Below are positions 37,501 to 46,343 of a DNA stretch of 64,000 nt, piece by piece (position 1 is the stretch's first letter; every line of letters begins with the position of its first letter). A model generated the notes under the pieces. That model saw only the letters and a list, made by a program, of their open reading frames with translations. It did not search any database and was not told the origin of the DNA. The DNA lies in NCBI GenBank assembly GCA_963969345.1, contig OZ017768.1:6038718-6102717 (forward strand), written 5' to 3'. This DNA comes from Turbatrix aceti. Its lineage: Eukaryota; Nematoda; Chromadorea; Rhabditida; Panagrolaimidae. The translations under genes and the position numbers were made by a program.

Positions 37501-40500
37501 GCTTCCCGATGACCCCGATGGCCGGCACGCCCTCCTGCGCGCTGCCACCCGTCTCGCTGCCCTCAGCCTCCGCGACCCGGCACTGCGACAAGAGCAAATT
37601 CGTCAAATGGGCGCAACACCGGGAAGAAGTCTTCAAGGAGTCGCTCAAAAAGCTCAAGACCGAGATCGTCCGTGCGAACGCACTCGCCCGGGAGGCGAAC
37701 ATGATCACCGACGAGGTTTCATCCTCGAAGCGTGGACAGACGAGGTACGACGTCACGCTCCAGATCCCGGCGGGAAATCTTCGACCTTCGCGGATCAATG
37801 CCGGGGCCCTCGTCTGCGAGCCATTTATCATGGTCCGGCGCCAGGGCATGCATGGCCACCATCTTTGGTCTGTTGAACAGCTTGAAAACAAGCTCATCGA
37901 CATGCGGGACGCCTACAACGATCGAATGAACGGTCGACTGACGACTTCGCTCGCGTCTTCGGCTTCTGCGGGGGGCACGGAGAGCGATTCACCGTCTTCC
38001 GGAATTTGCGATGACGAAGTCGACAGCGAAGACGTTGATTTTGGATTTTCCGGGGACCAGGACGATGATGGTCATAATAACGGTGGTCCCACCACGACGA
38101 CAGCTGCCGGCAGCATGCTCGTCGACAATACTTTCGAGTCCCAGGAGAAACACTCGCTCATCGGCGTCGCAAATGTTTTTCTGGAGGTTTTGTTCCACGA
38201 AATGAAACTCGACTACAAAGTTCCAATCATCAGTCAGCAGGGCGAAGTTCGGGGAAAGCTGCATGTTGAGGTTTTCCGGGTTCCTGGAGCTGTTCGTTAT
38301 GGTTCTTCATCTGCGTCCAGCTCGACTGATTCTCTTGACCCGGGTCATCCCTTCCTCGGACGACTCATCCGATGCAGAATCCGGATCAAAACCGCGACTT
38401 CGTTGCCGCAACATCTTTCGCACTTTGTTTTTTGTCAGTATTCGTTTTTCAACATTTCTGACATGCTCGTTGTCGCACCCGTCTTTGACCCAGAAGCTCC
38501 ATCTTCTTCGCCGGCCATCAGATTCGACCATGAACATGATTTTGACATCCTGGTGACAGATGAGTTTCTGGAATACGTCCAGGAAGACGCGCTGTCCATC
38601 GAGGTTTGGGGCCATCGCTCGGCCGGCCTCCTCGAAGCCGAGACCAACGAGGGCGCCGCTCTGGCGCAGGCGACGGCACTCAAGCACAAGGGCCTCCAGG
38701 AGAGGTGGTCCGAAGTAACTTCGCGTCTCGAGCTCTGGATTGATTTCCTCGAGCTCAACGAAGACGGTCACTTTGCGCCGGTTCGCGTTGATCCGGATCC
38801 AGCTACTGCAGGTGTCTATCACCTGAAACACGGTCAGCAGAAGAGAATCCGCGCGGGAGTTCGGGTGCTGTCTGATCGGGGCGGACTCCCGGTGGCTATT
38901 GCGGATATCACGGACGTCGCTATTGGGTCGATTGTCTCGACGACCTCCGAGCAGCTTGATAGCTACCAGGAGGAGGACCTCAACAGGATCCGCAGTCAGT
39001 GGACTGAAGCTTTGGCCAATCGGCAGCAGTACCTGCAGGCTCAGATGGATTCGGTAGGTTTTTGGGGGGTGTTGAGCGGGGTTGGGCGAACGTTCGCGAA
39101 CAAAAAAAAAGTGATTTTTCATGTTCGTGATCGTTCGCGAACAAAGTAAAAATTTTCGAACAGGTGGTGACAAAATTAGGGTAACAGTGTCAAAATAGAT
39201 ATCATTTGACAAAAATGATAAATAAAAAAACAAACATCCAATGTAAAAAAAAAACTGTTTTTGAGCGAAATTTTATACTCGAGTGAACAAAATTTCGCAC
39301 AATTCTTTTAAAAAATCAGTTTGATGTTTGCGAACGCGTTCAAAAATGTTCGCGTTCGATTGATTTTTTGAACGAAGTTTTCAATTTTTTTTAGAATAAA
39401 TAATTTTTTTTGAAGTTTTCAGATAAAAATTTTTTTCCTTTTTTAATAAAAAAACACGATCAAAATTTTTTTTCAATTTATTTTCAAATAAAAAAATTTT
39501 TTTACACTTTATTTTGAAATAAAAAAAAAAAAAGAAAAAATTTTTTTTTAATTATTTTTCCCTGGTTTTGATCGAAAAATCAGGTCAACTGCTTACATTT
39601 TCAGCTCTCGTCCAAAACGGCCTCCAGAACGTCATCCGAAGTCGAGCGCGAGCAGTCTCTGATCAACCAGTGGGTCGCCCTGACTGAAGAACGCAACGCG
39701 GTGTCCCTCCCGACCCCCAATTCGTGCATTCCCGGCGCTCCGGCTGACTGGACGCCTCCGCCCGGCATCGAACGCCACGTCCCCGTCGTTTTCCTCGACC
39801 TCTCCGCCGACGACCTCGGCGGCATCGGCTCCGACGACGAAGAAGGTGCTCTCGAAGACGTCAGCCACGGAGCGTCTCTCCTGGCCCATCCCCGTGTCTG
39901 CGGCGAGAATTCAACCCTCCCCTGCGAGCGGTGCGACGAGATGATCGGTCTCCCGATTCTTGGCGAAGACCCGGACGACGAAGGCACCTACCAGGGGCCT
40001 TCAGGGGGCCCGCCCAGTGTGGTCTGCTCCTGGGACAGCACTATGCATCCAGGAGGCCTCCTGAACCGTGCTACGGCTCCTGGAGAGAGAATTTACGGCG
40101 TTGTGACTGTCAGGGTCAGGCTGAGTCATCCGGCACCGTTGGATTTGGTCCTGAGGAAGCGGGTCGCTTTGCACGTCTACAAAAAGCCGCCGAGCTTCAC
40201 CGAACGACTCATGCAGAGAATTGTTGGCAGCGGGGATTTGTCAGGCTCCGGCGTGTGCTACGACGTCGTCGCGCACATTCCACGTTCGACCCACGATGTT
40301 GAAGACCGAGAAAGTCTCGCTATGATGGCCGCCCGCCCGGATGAAGCCTCCCCCAACGGTCCCCCGGCCGTAGAATACGTCGAAGCCTACACAAAATGCA
40401 TCCAGGCCGTCGAATGGATGCTCAAACTCGACCGCCTCAGACAGGAGTCCGCACTCAGACACATGCTGGGTCGTCAGGAACGCGCACGACACTCGGCGTA

Positions 40501-42797
40501 TCACCACGCCCCTCCCGGATCGGCGGCGGCTGTTGCCGCGTCTCAGAGGATGAAGAGGACGGTTTCGCTGCCGAATACGATCAACAACGTCAACCTCCCG
40601 CCCATTCCCGGGCGCATGCAGCAACAACTCCAGCGAGGAGGGCCCTGTGGCGGTCAGCAGCTCGATGACCGGACAATGGAAACGTCGACCACGTCGTCGT
40701 CTGGATACTCTTCCATGGGTTGGTTTTTCAACTTTTTTGGCTTGCACGCAAGCGAGACTGCGATGAAGCTTGGTTTTTTTTATTTGATTTCGGGTTTTTC
40801 CGGGGTAGTGGTAGTTGTGGGATGTGAAAATGGAACCAAAAAAAATTTTTAAAGAATGAATTTTTTTGACTTTTTTTTGGATTTTTTTAAATTAGGAATT
40901 TTTTTCTAAAAATTTGGATTTTTTTCTAAAATTAGAATTTTTTTCAAAAATTTTTTAAATTTTTTTTTGAAAATTTAAAAAGTTTTTTCAAAATTCTAAA
41001 TTTTTTGAAAATTTATTTTTTGTCCTAAACTTTTTTAAAATTTTTTTTAAATCCAAAAATTAGTTTTTTCAATTATTTCTATTTTGCCTTTGGCGCTTGA
41101 CTTTTTTTTCCATTTTGGGCCAAAATCTGTAATTTCCACAAATTTCTTTTCACACTACACACTATCTTCCTTTCTTTTGATTTTCTAATTTTGCTTTTGC
41201 ATCTTTTTTCCTACAGCAACTCGACCAACATTTTTGAATCTCAAATGCGGTATGCACTGTGTCGTGTGCCTGTGGTGTGTTCAAAGTTGACGTAAATATT
41301 TGTGTGCCGTTCTATTATATTTACTATCTGTCCTGTCCGAGAGTGTGCCAATTTTGTCCTGTTTTTTTTTTGTTTGGCGTTTGATCTATCATTTTGTTGT
41401 TTTTTAAAAAGGTTTTTAGGAAGGATTAACCCCCTGTTTTTTTATGACATATGCTTTTTTAACAAACCTTGGAACAAATTTGTTCCTAACTTTGTTATTT
41501 GTTGTGTACCTGTAAAATGGTTGATTCGAGAGGGATTCGAATTTTTTTGAACCTTCGACTGATCAATTTAAATTTTATATTTTTATTCATTTATTAGTAA
41601 AAAAAAAGTTTTGTCCAAATTCAGCTGTTTTTTTACATTGTTGTCGTTTTAAAATACAAAAAAAATAGGAAAACGAAAAAATGAACTTTTCAGTGAACAG
41701 TCTCGTGAGTCCGTTGATGGACCCGGCGACGGTGAACGCGAACGGACGCCTCTCCGGCATCGACGAAGAACAACAGCCAGCAGGCGTCTCGCTCCTGCAA
41801 CACCGATATCTACCCCCATCTGAGGTGCTTATCCTTCCCTAAATCCCCTTTTGTACTTTTTATTCCAAACTCCTCTTTTCGGGGACTTTTGGCTTTTTTT
41901 GGGGTGGGCGGCGAATTGACGAATTTTTTTTTACATAATTCCAGGAAGGAGTTGGAGGGGGCCTAACACGTATAATATTTATTTACTTGACGTAACACAG
42001 CAATGTCGTTTGTTACCATTTCAGCCTGGTTCGACAGCGGCAATCGGCGAACACGTCGTGCGCTCCTTCACCGTGCCTGAAACCCTGCATTCATCGGTCA
42101 ACGAGAATTTTTCACCCAAACGAGTACGGGAGTTCAATTTTCATCAATTTTGATGTGAATGAGATTTTTTTTGGGTTTTTGGAATTTGAAGTGATCTAAT
42201 TCGAGCGGTTCAAATTTTTTTGAATTGAGCCTAATTTTTTTTATCCTTTTTGCTTTCTGTGTTTTTTATCGCTTTCAAATCCGGCAAAAAAAATAACAAT
42301 TCGCTTTTGCTTTGTTTTTTTTTGGGATTTTTTTCGAGAAAAAAATAGGGAACTCACTTTTTTTTGCTTTTGATATTGTTTTTTTCTTCTTCTGAAAAAT
42401 ATGTAGAAAAAAAAAGCAACGTTTCGGTGAAGTTTTTTTGAAAATGGTAAAAATTTAGGTATCTCCCCGCCTCCTGTCGGAGCTCAGCCAAAGTCGCGGT
42501 TCGTCTTTCACGTCACCCCTAGCGAGCACCACAACCCACACCGGAGCCGTGCCTTCCGGCAACTTCATCACACCCGATCGGCCCTCTACGCCCCCGGATT
42601 ACAGCCTCCAGCAGGCAGACAACAGCCACAGCATCAACAACAACAATCTCTTCTCGTGCACGAACAAACTCTTCGACGATGAAGAAGCCTTCATCCACGC
42701 TCCACCACCGGCGACGACGACGCGTGGCGCTCCGATTAACGGCAACGGAAACGGCACTCTCGCTGTTGATTTTGAATTCGACGTCTCCCACGCCTAG
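34503..42797 (+). CDS. KIF13: Kinesin-3 motor, KIF13 / KLP-4 type
   Basis: Exons: 34503-34590, 35218-36305, 36473-36577, 36625-37241, 37463-39053, 39605-40718, 41694-41824, 42025-42123 and 42459-42797, all in phase, giving 1723 residues. A plus-end-directed microtubule motor for vesicles and receptors. The motor domain covers about residues 1-365, with [11 protein letters not shown]-loop [10 protein letters not shown], switch [12 protein letters not shown], switch [11 protein letters not shown], and the kinesin-3 neck [17 protein letters not shown]. An FHA domain follows near 440-545 ([40 protein letters not shown]). The KIF13-typical region includes [27 protein letters not shown] and [15 protein letters not shown], then a serine-rich tail. 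No C-terminal CAP-Gly domain is present, so it resembles KIF13A or nematode KLP-4 more than KIF13B. The first intron is 627 bp. Introns 39054-39604 and 40719-41693 are long; the former holds a transposon relic, the latter a possible cassette exon. Confidence 0.95.
36306..36425. repeat. Short minisatellite in a KIF13 intron
   Basis: Three to four imperfect copies of a unit close to GTTGAGACAnnnTTGTGTTTTTTTCGT follow the donor site. In reverse complement the unit matches the 31-base repeat downstream of the dUTPase gene. Confidence 0.6.
39070..39376. mobile_element. Relic of the GTTCG-core hAT-type element in a KIF13 intron
   Basis: The segment starts GGGGTTGGGCGAACGTTCGC, close to the terminus of the element at 26010, and continues with GTTCGCGAACAAA words in both orientations up to about 39376. 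No matching right terminus or 8-bp duplication was found, so it is probably truncated or decayed. Confidence 0.55.
41217..41249 (+). other. Candidate 33-nt cassette exon of KIF13
   Basis: The segment follows a TTTTTTCCTACAG acceptor and precedes a G|GTATGC donor. Its 33 nt keep the reading phase between 40718 and 41694 and would insert [11 protein letters not shown] without a stop codon. It lies in the longest downstream intron. Alternative or constitutive use cannot be told from sequence. Confidence 0.45.
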
Positions 42798-43254
42798 CCT
42801 AATCTGACCCAACCAGGCATTTCTCAACCTTCACCTTTCTGCATTGATACTTTTCATTGAGATACTGATTGTTTTTTTTCTTTGTCATACTAAATTTCAT
42901 CCTACCCCACTCACCTCCCTTCCGAAAATGTGCATACGTTGATATTAGATTTTCTGTAGATCTCACATCAATTCAAACTTGGCATTGGGCCAAGTAAAAA
43001 AATTGACTTCGAATTATTTTTTTTGTCAAATTTTATCAAAAAAACGGTGCTTGTTGAAGAAATGTTACAGCGTTATTCACATATAAATATGTGTTTGTAA
43101 AAAGATGAATTACTATAAAGTTTATTGATCTTACAAAAATTACGATAGAACACAATTACAAAAATAACGAGCGGACATAGAATTTAGCTATGCAAATAAT
43201 TACACCCATCAGAACACAGAAAACGTGAGATCCCAAATCAAACCCACATTTTGG
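42798..43254. other. Convergent 3' UTR region of KIF13 and the small basic-protein gene
   Basis: No gene is present. The left part is the KIF13 3' UTR and the right part the 3' UTR of the minus-strand gene. An ACTTGGCATTGGGCCAAGT palindrome lies at about 42977. The minus-strand AATAAA is at 43121-43126. Confidence 0.5.
43121..43126 (-). other. AATAAA polyadenylation signal
   Basis: Read on the minus strand, the context is AAGATCAATAAACTT, about 130 bases past the stop of the small basic-protein gene. Confidence 0.55.
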
Positions 43255-43656
43255 CTATTCGTGGGCGTCGTGGAGGGTAGGGAGCTCGTCTTTAACGGTG
43301 ACCACATCGATGTCAATCGACGAGGACAGCGATTCCTTGGCAGCCTTTATGCGTTCTAAAAAAAATAAGAAAATCTTCAAAAACCGATTTTATAATTTAA
43401 AAAAAAGCTAACCAAAAAGATGGGCCATTCTCGCTCGACGCTTTTCCCGTTTCTCTTTTTTTGCCGCACGGGCCACTTCCATGACTTCCACACGGGTGAG
43501 TTTGGGTTTGGCAACAGGTGCACTTTCCGTCTTCACCGGTTTGGCAACAGGTGAAGTTTCCGTCTTCGTCGGCGCCTTGACAGTTGCACCGCTCTGTTTC
43601 TTCTTATTTTCGCGATAACGAGCAAGAGCGAGACCACGTTTCGAGCGTGGAGGCAT
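43255..43656 (-). CDS. Small lysine-rich basic protein, family not recognised
   Basis: Two exons on the minus strand, 43656-43413 and 43355-43255, give 114 residues. The product starts MPPRSKRGLALARYRENKKK and contains two near-identical repeats of a V-A-K-P-x-K-T-E-S-A-P type. A highly charged helix follows (EVARAAKKEKREKRRARMAHLFERIKAAKE), and the tail is acidic. The basic clusters look like nuclear localisation signals, and RNA or chromatin association is a reasonable guess but not shown. The second exon joins in phase with a consensus acceptor, and a polyadenylation signal follows. The start codon faces the dUTPase gene about 330 bp away. Confidence 0.7.
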
Positions 43657-43985
43657 GTTTGTTTACCTAAAAAATTAATTCAAACAATTTGAACACTTGA
43701 TCCTAAAAAAACACGAACACAAATTACATGGAAAACAGATAATAAGAAAGCACTGATAAAAATTCAAGATCCCAAAAAATTATCAAGTTAGGAGTGAGAA
43801 AACTAAGTTTCGTGCCAGGAGCACCCAAAAAGAAAAAGAATTTTTTTGGCGGGAAAACGTGGGTTCTCTTTTTGTTGATACCTCGCGTCGGTCAATCAAT
43901 TTAGCCAGCTGTTTGGTCGTTGTCATCGCTTTCTCCCTGTTCTCCTCCCATTTTTCTCCCTGACCTCGGTGACCGCCCGTATACG
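43657..43985. promoter_or_regulatory. Divergent promoter region between the small basic-protein gene and dUTPase
   Basis: The two start codons point outward from this 329-base segment. It must carry both promoters and 5' UTRs unless upstream exons exist. No specific binding site is claimed. Confidence 0.5.
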
Positions 43986-45489
43986 ATGTTCACTTTGCTG
44001 TCTGTTTTTCGGGGTGTTGTTGTCGTGGCTAATATTTCCTCCGTTTTTCGCCTTCTTCGATACGCTCAACGTCGTAGTTTCTTCAGATATCCGAAGATGA
44101 CTGTCACCCAGGAACTCCAGGTGCCGACGGTGCTTACGACCGAGAATGCCACGCTTCCGCGCTACGAGCATCCGACTGCCCCTGGTGCCTCTCTCTTTGC
44201 CGCTGAGAAAGCTACCATCGCTCCTGGCGATCGTAAACTCATTGCTACCGGCGTCAAGGTTGCTCTCCCTGCCCACACGTACGGCCGTATTGCCCCGCTT
44301 AACTCGCTGGCGGATGTGGCTGCTCTTGGCTGGGGTGCCGGTGTTATCGATGCCGACTATCGTGGCGAGATCAAGCTCCTGCTCTACAACCACGGCACCC
44401 AAGAAGTCGTCGTCAATGCCGGCGACGCTGCGGCGCTCATGATTGTCCAGCCTTTCAAGCAGGCTTCTGAGAAGGTTCTTCCGGAAGCTGAGCCGGTAAA
44501 GGTTACGATCGCGACCAAGGAAGAGGCTGTCAAGAAGCCGTCTCACAACTCGGGTCCCATTGAGGTCGCCTACGAGGGAGAGCCTGTTGAAATCGCTCCG
44601 AAAGGTTGGTTTTCACTGTTTTGCTGTTTTTTTAGGGGTTTTTGCTGTTTTTTAGGGGGTTTTTGCAGTTTTTAGGGGTTTTTGTTTTTTAGGCACTTTT
44701 ACCTATACCCCTGACTTCACGCTTACCGTGCCGACTGACCGATACATCCGCGCTGTGATCCCCAGCCAGCTCGCCGAAAAGCACCTCGACATCATCGGCG
44801 GCTCCTTCGATGGTCATTTCGAGCACCTGCCGATCAAGCTGGTCAACCTCGGCACGGAACCGTTCACCCTCACTGCCGACCAGGTTATCGGGCATCTGGT
44901 CATCGAGAGCTGCATCCGCGCGCCGTTCAATGTCGTCCAGGAACTCGAATCCACAACCCGCGGTGAGGGAGGATTTGGATCGACTGGCGTCGCCGAAGAA
45001 GTCTCAGACCAGCCCCCGACGAAGAAGAAGGCTACCGAAGCTGCCGTCGGCGGCACCGACGTCCTCACCTGGAAGAAGAAGACCGAGACCGCCCGTGACC
45101 TCGTCTACGGCTCCGAGCTCGCTGCTGGCGCCGATGTCTGCGCGGACGAGGAAGCTAAAATCCCGGCAAAGGGCCTGGCCTGGGTCAAGACTGGTCTCTC
45201 GCTGGCCGTCAACCCCGGCTACTACGTCCGCATCGCTCCCCGTTCGGGTCTCTCCGTCAAGCAGGGCATCCACATCGGCGGCGGCGTTGTGCTTCCTGAC
45301 CAGGCCGACGACCTCAAGGTGCTCATCTTCAACTTCGGAGACGCCGAGTTTGCTGTCGCTCCTGGCGATCGCATTGCTCAGCTCATCGTCGAGGCTGCTG
45401 GCCCGATTGAACTCATCGATGGCGAGGACACGTCTTCGAAGGATGCTTCCGAGGGCGAAGTTGATGTCGAAGGCGAGACTGTGGCTTGA
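43986..45489 (+). CDS. DUT: Triple-module dUTPase (dUTP pyrophosphatase), single-chain pseudo-trimer
   Basis: Exons 43986-44604 and 44693-45489 give 471 residues, against roughly 140-160 for a normal subunit. dUTPase hydrolyses dUTP to dUMP and PPi, keeping uracil out of DNA. Three dUTPase folds lie in tandem at about residues 45-165, 207-300 and 325-450. Module 1 has canonical motif 3 (GVIDADYRGE) but lost motif 2 (APLNSLA). Module 2 has only canonical motif 5 (RGEGGFGSTG, near residue 298). Module 3 has motif 1 (GADVCADE), motif 2 (PRSGLSVK) and motif 4 (GDRIAQLI) but a ruined motif 3. Together they make one complete active site. The first ATG opens a 37-residue arginine-bearing, acid-poor leader (LLRYAQRRSFFRYPK) like a mitochondrial presequence. 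A second in-frame ATG at 44097 would give the form without it. A TTTCTTCAG just upstream of that ATG could be a splice acceptor. Confidence 0.93.
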
Positions 45490-45581
45490 TTTCCCATTTG
45501 TATACCACTTTTTTTACATGTTTGTCATTTTTTCACTTTTTTACGTTTGTTTGGTTACGGTAAATGAATCGTTGCCTTATT

Positions 45582-45785
45582 CTTGTGTCTCGAAGCGAAA
45601 AAGACAAACGTTTGTCTCGGAACGAAAACAACCAATGTTTGTGTCTCAGAACGAAAAATCGATCAATGATTGTGTCTCAGAACGAAAAAACTATCAATGT
45701 TTGTGTCTCAGAACGAAAAAACGATCAATGTTTGTTTCTCGGAGCAAAAATGACCAATGTTTGTTCCTCGAACCGAAAATTACAA
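45582..45785. repeat. Minisatellite of about seven 31-base units downstream of dUTPase
   Basis: Imperfect head-to-tail units resemble GTGTCTCAGAACGAAAAA followed by CGATCAATGTTT. The three central copies are nearly identical and the outer ones diverge. The array begins about 90 bases after the dUTPase stop, so it may lie in the 3' UTR. It is open in two frames over several units, but the reading shows only repeat, with no start context or domain. The same unit, inverted, occurs in a KIF13 intron. Confidence 0.85.
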
Positions 45786-45941
45786 TATAAACCAACATTT
45801 TAATTTTCCGCGATGCAAATAACTTTTTTTCGTCAGGTATTCATTCACTCGCCTTGTACGGCAGTCTATGCTCTACCGCACTCCTCAGAATACGGAACGT
45901 AGGCGTCCCGTGAATCCCCTAAACTGACGCCGCCTCCAGCC

Positions 45942-46343
45942 ATGCTGTTGCTGCGACTTGTGTCGTTAACCGGTGTCGCCGTTGCCTTCCAGACAGCGCC
46001 CTACCCCGATTCCAACATGACGCATCCCGCTTCGACGACTCCCGTAACGATACTCATGCCCCAGACGGCGTGGGTCGCGCTCGCCGTCATCGTGCTCATC
46101 GCTGTCTCCGCGTTCATCGGCCTCAACATCAAGTGCTGTTGTAGGCGGAACGAAGAAGACCTCAAGACATTCGACATAGAATCCGTGGTCATGCAATCCG
46201 CGGACGCGATTTCGCCACGCTGGAGTCCGACGGCCCAGTTGGCAGAAATGTTACCGCCAAAATCTGTCACCTTGCGGCCCGTCCAGGAGATGTGCCACAA
46301 CCTGCCCATGTCTGATGTCGCCGACTTTGTTGTTGATTCATGA
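45942..46343 (+). CDS. Small single-exon type I membrane protein
   Basis: An intronless frame of 133 residues has codon use like neighbouring exons. It begins with a hydrophobic signal peptide (MLLLRLVSLTGVAVAFQ). A short ectodomain of about 25 residues with one N-glycosylation site (NMT) follows, then a TM helix near residues 44-65 (WVALAVIVLIAVSAFIGLNI), a KCCCRR juxtamembrane cluster that could be palmitoylated and sets the cytosolic side, and a 60-residue acidic tail with SPRWSP. An ATTAAA near 46414 could end the transcript. No family was recognised. It could also be the last exon of a longer gene, but a signal peptide at the start argues against that. Confidence 0.6.
   Translation: MLLLRLVSLTGVAVAFQTAPYPDSNMTHPASTTPVTILMPQTAWVALAVIVLIAVSAFIGLNIKCCCRRNEEDLKTFDIESVVMQSADAISPRWSPTAQLAEMLPPKSVTLRPVQEMCHNLPMSDVADFVVDS

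Noticed and set aside
45582..45785. The repeat downstream of dUTPase as a CRISPR array
   Set aside because: The units are contiguous and diverge along their whole length, with no conserved repeat alternating with unique spacers, and the genome is eukaryotic.
44810..45790. A 326-codon frame overlapping dUTPase and the minisatellite
   Set aside because: It is a shifted-frame shadow of the dUTPase exon that then runs into the 31-base repeat; the dUTPase frame is clearly the coding one.
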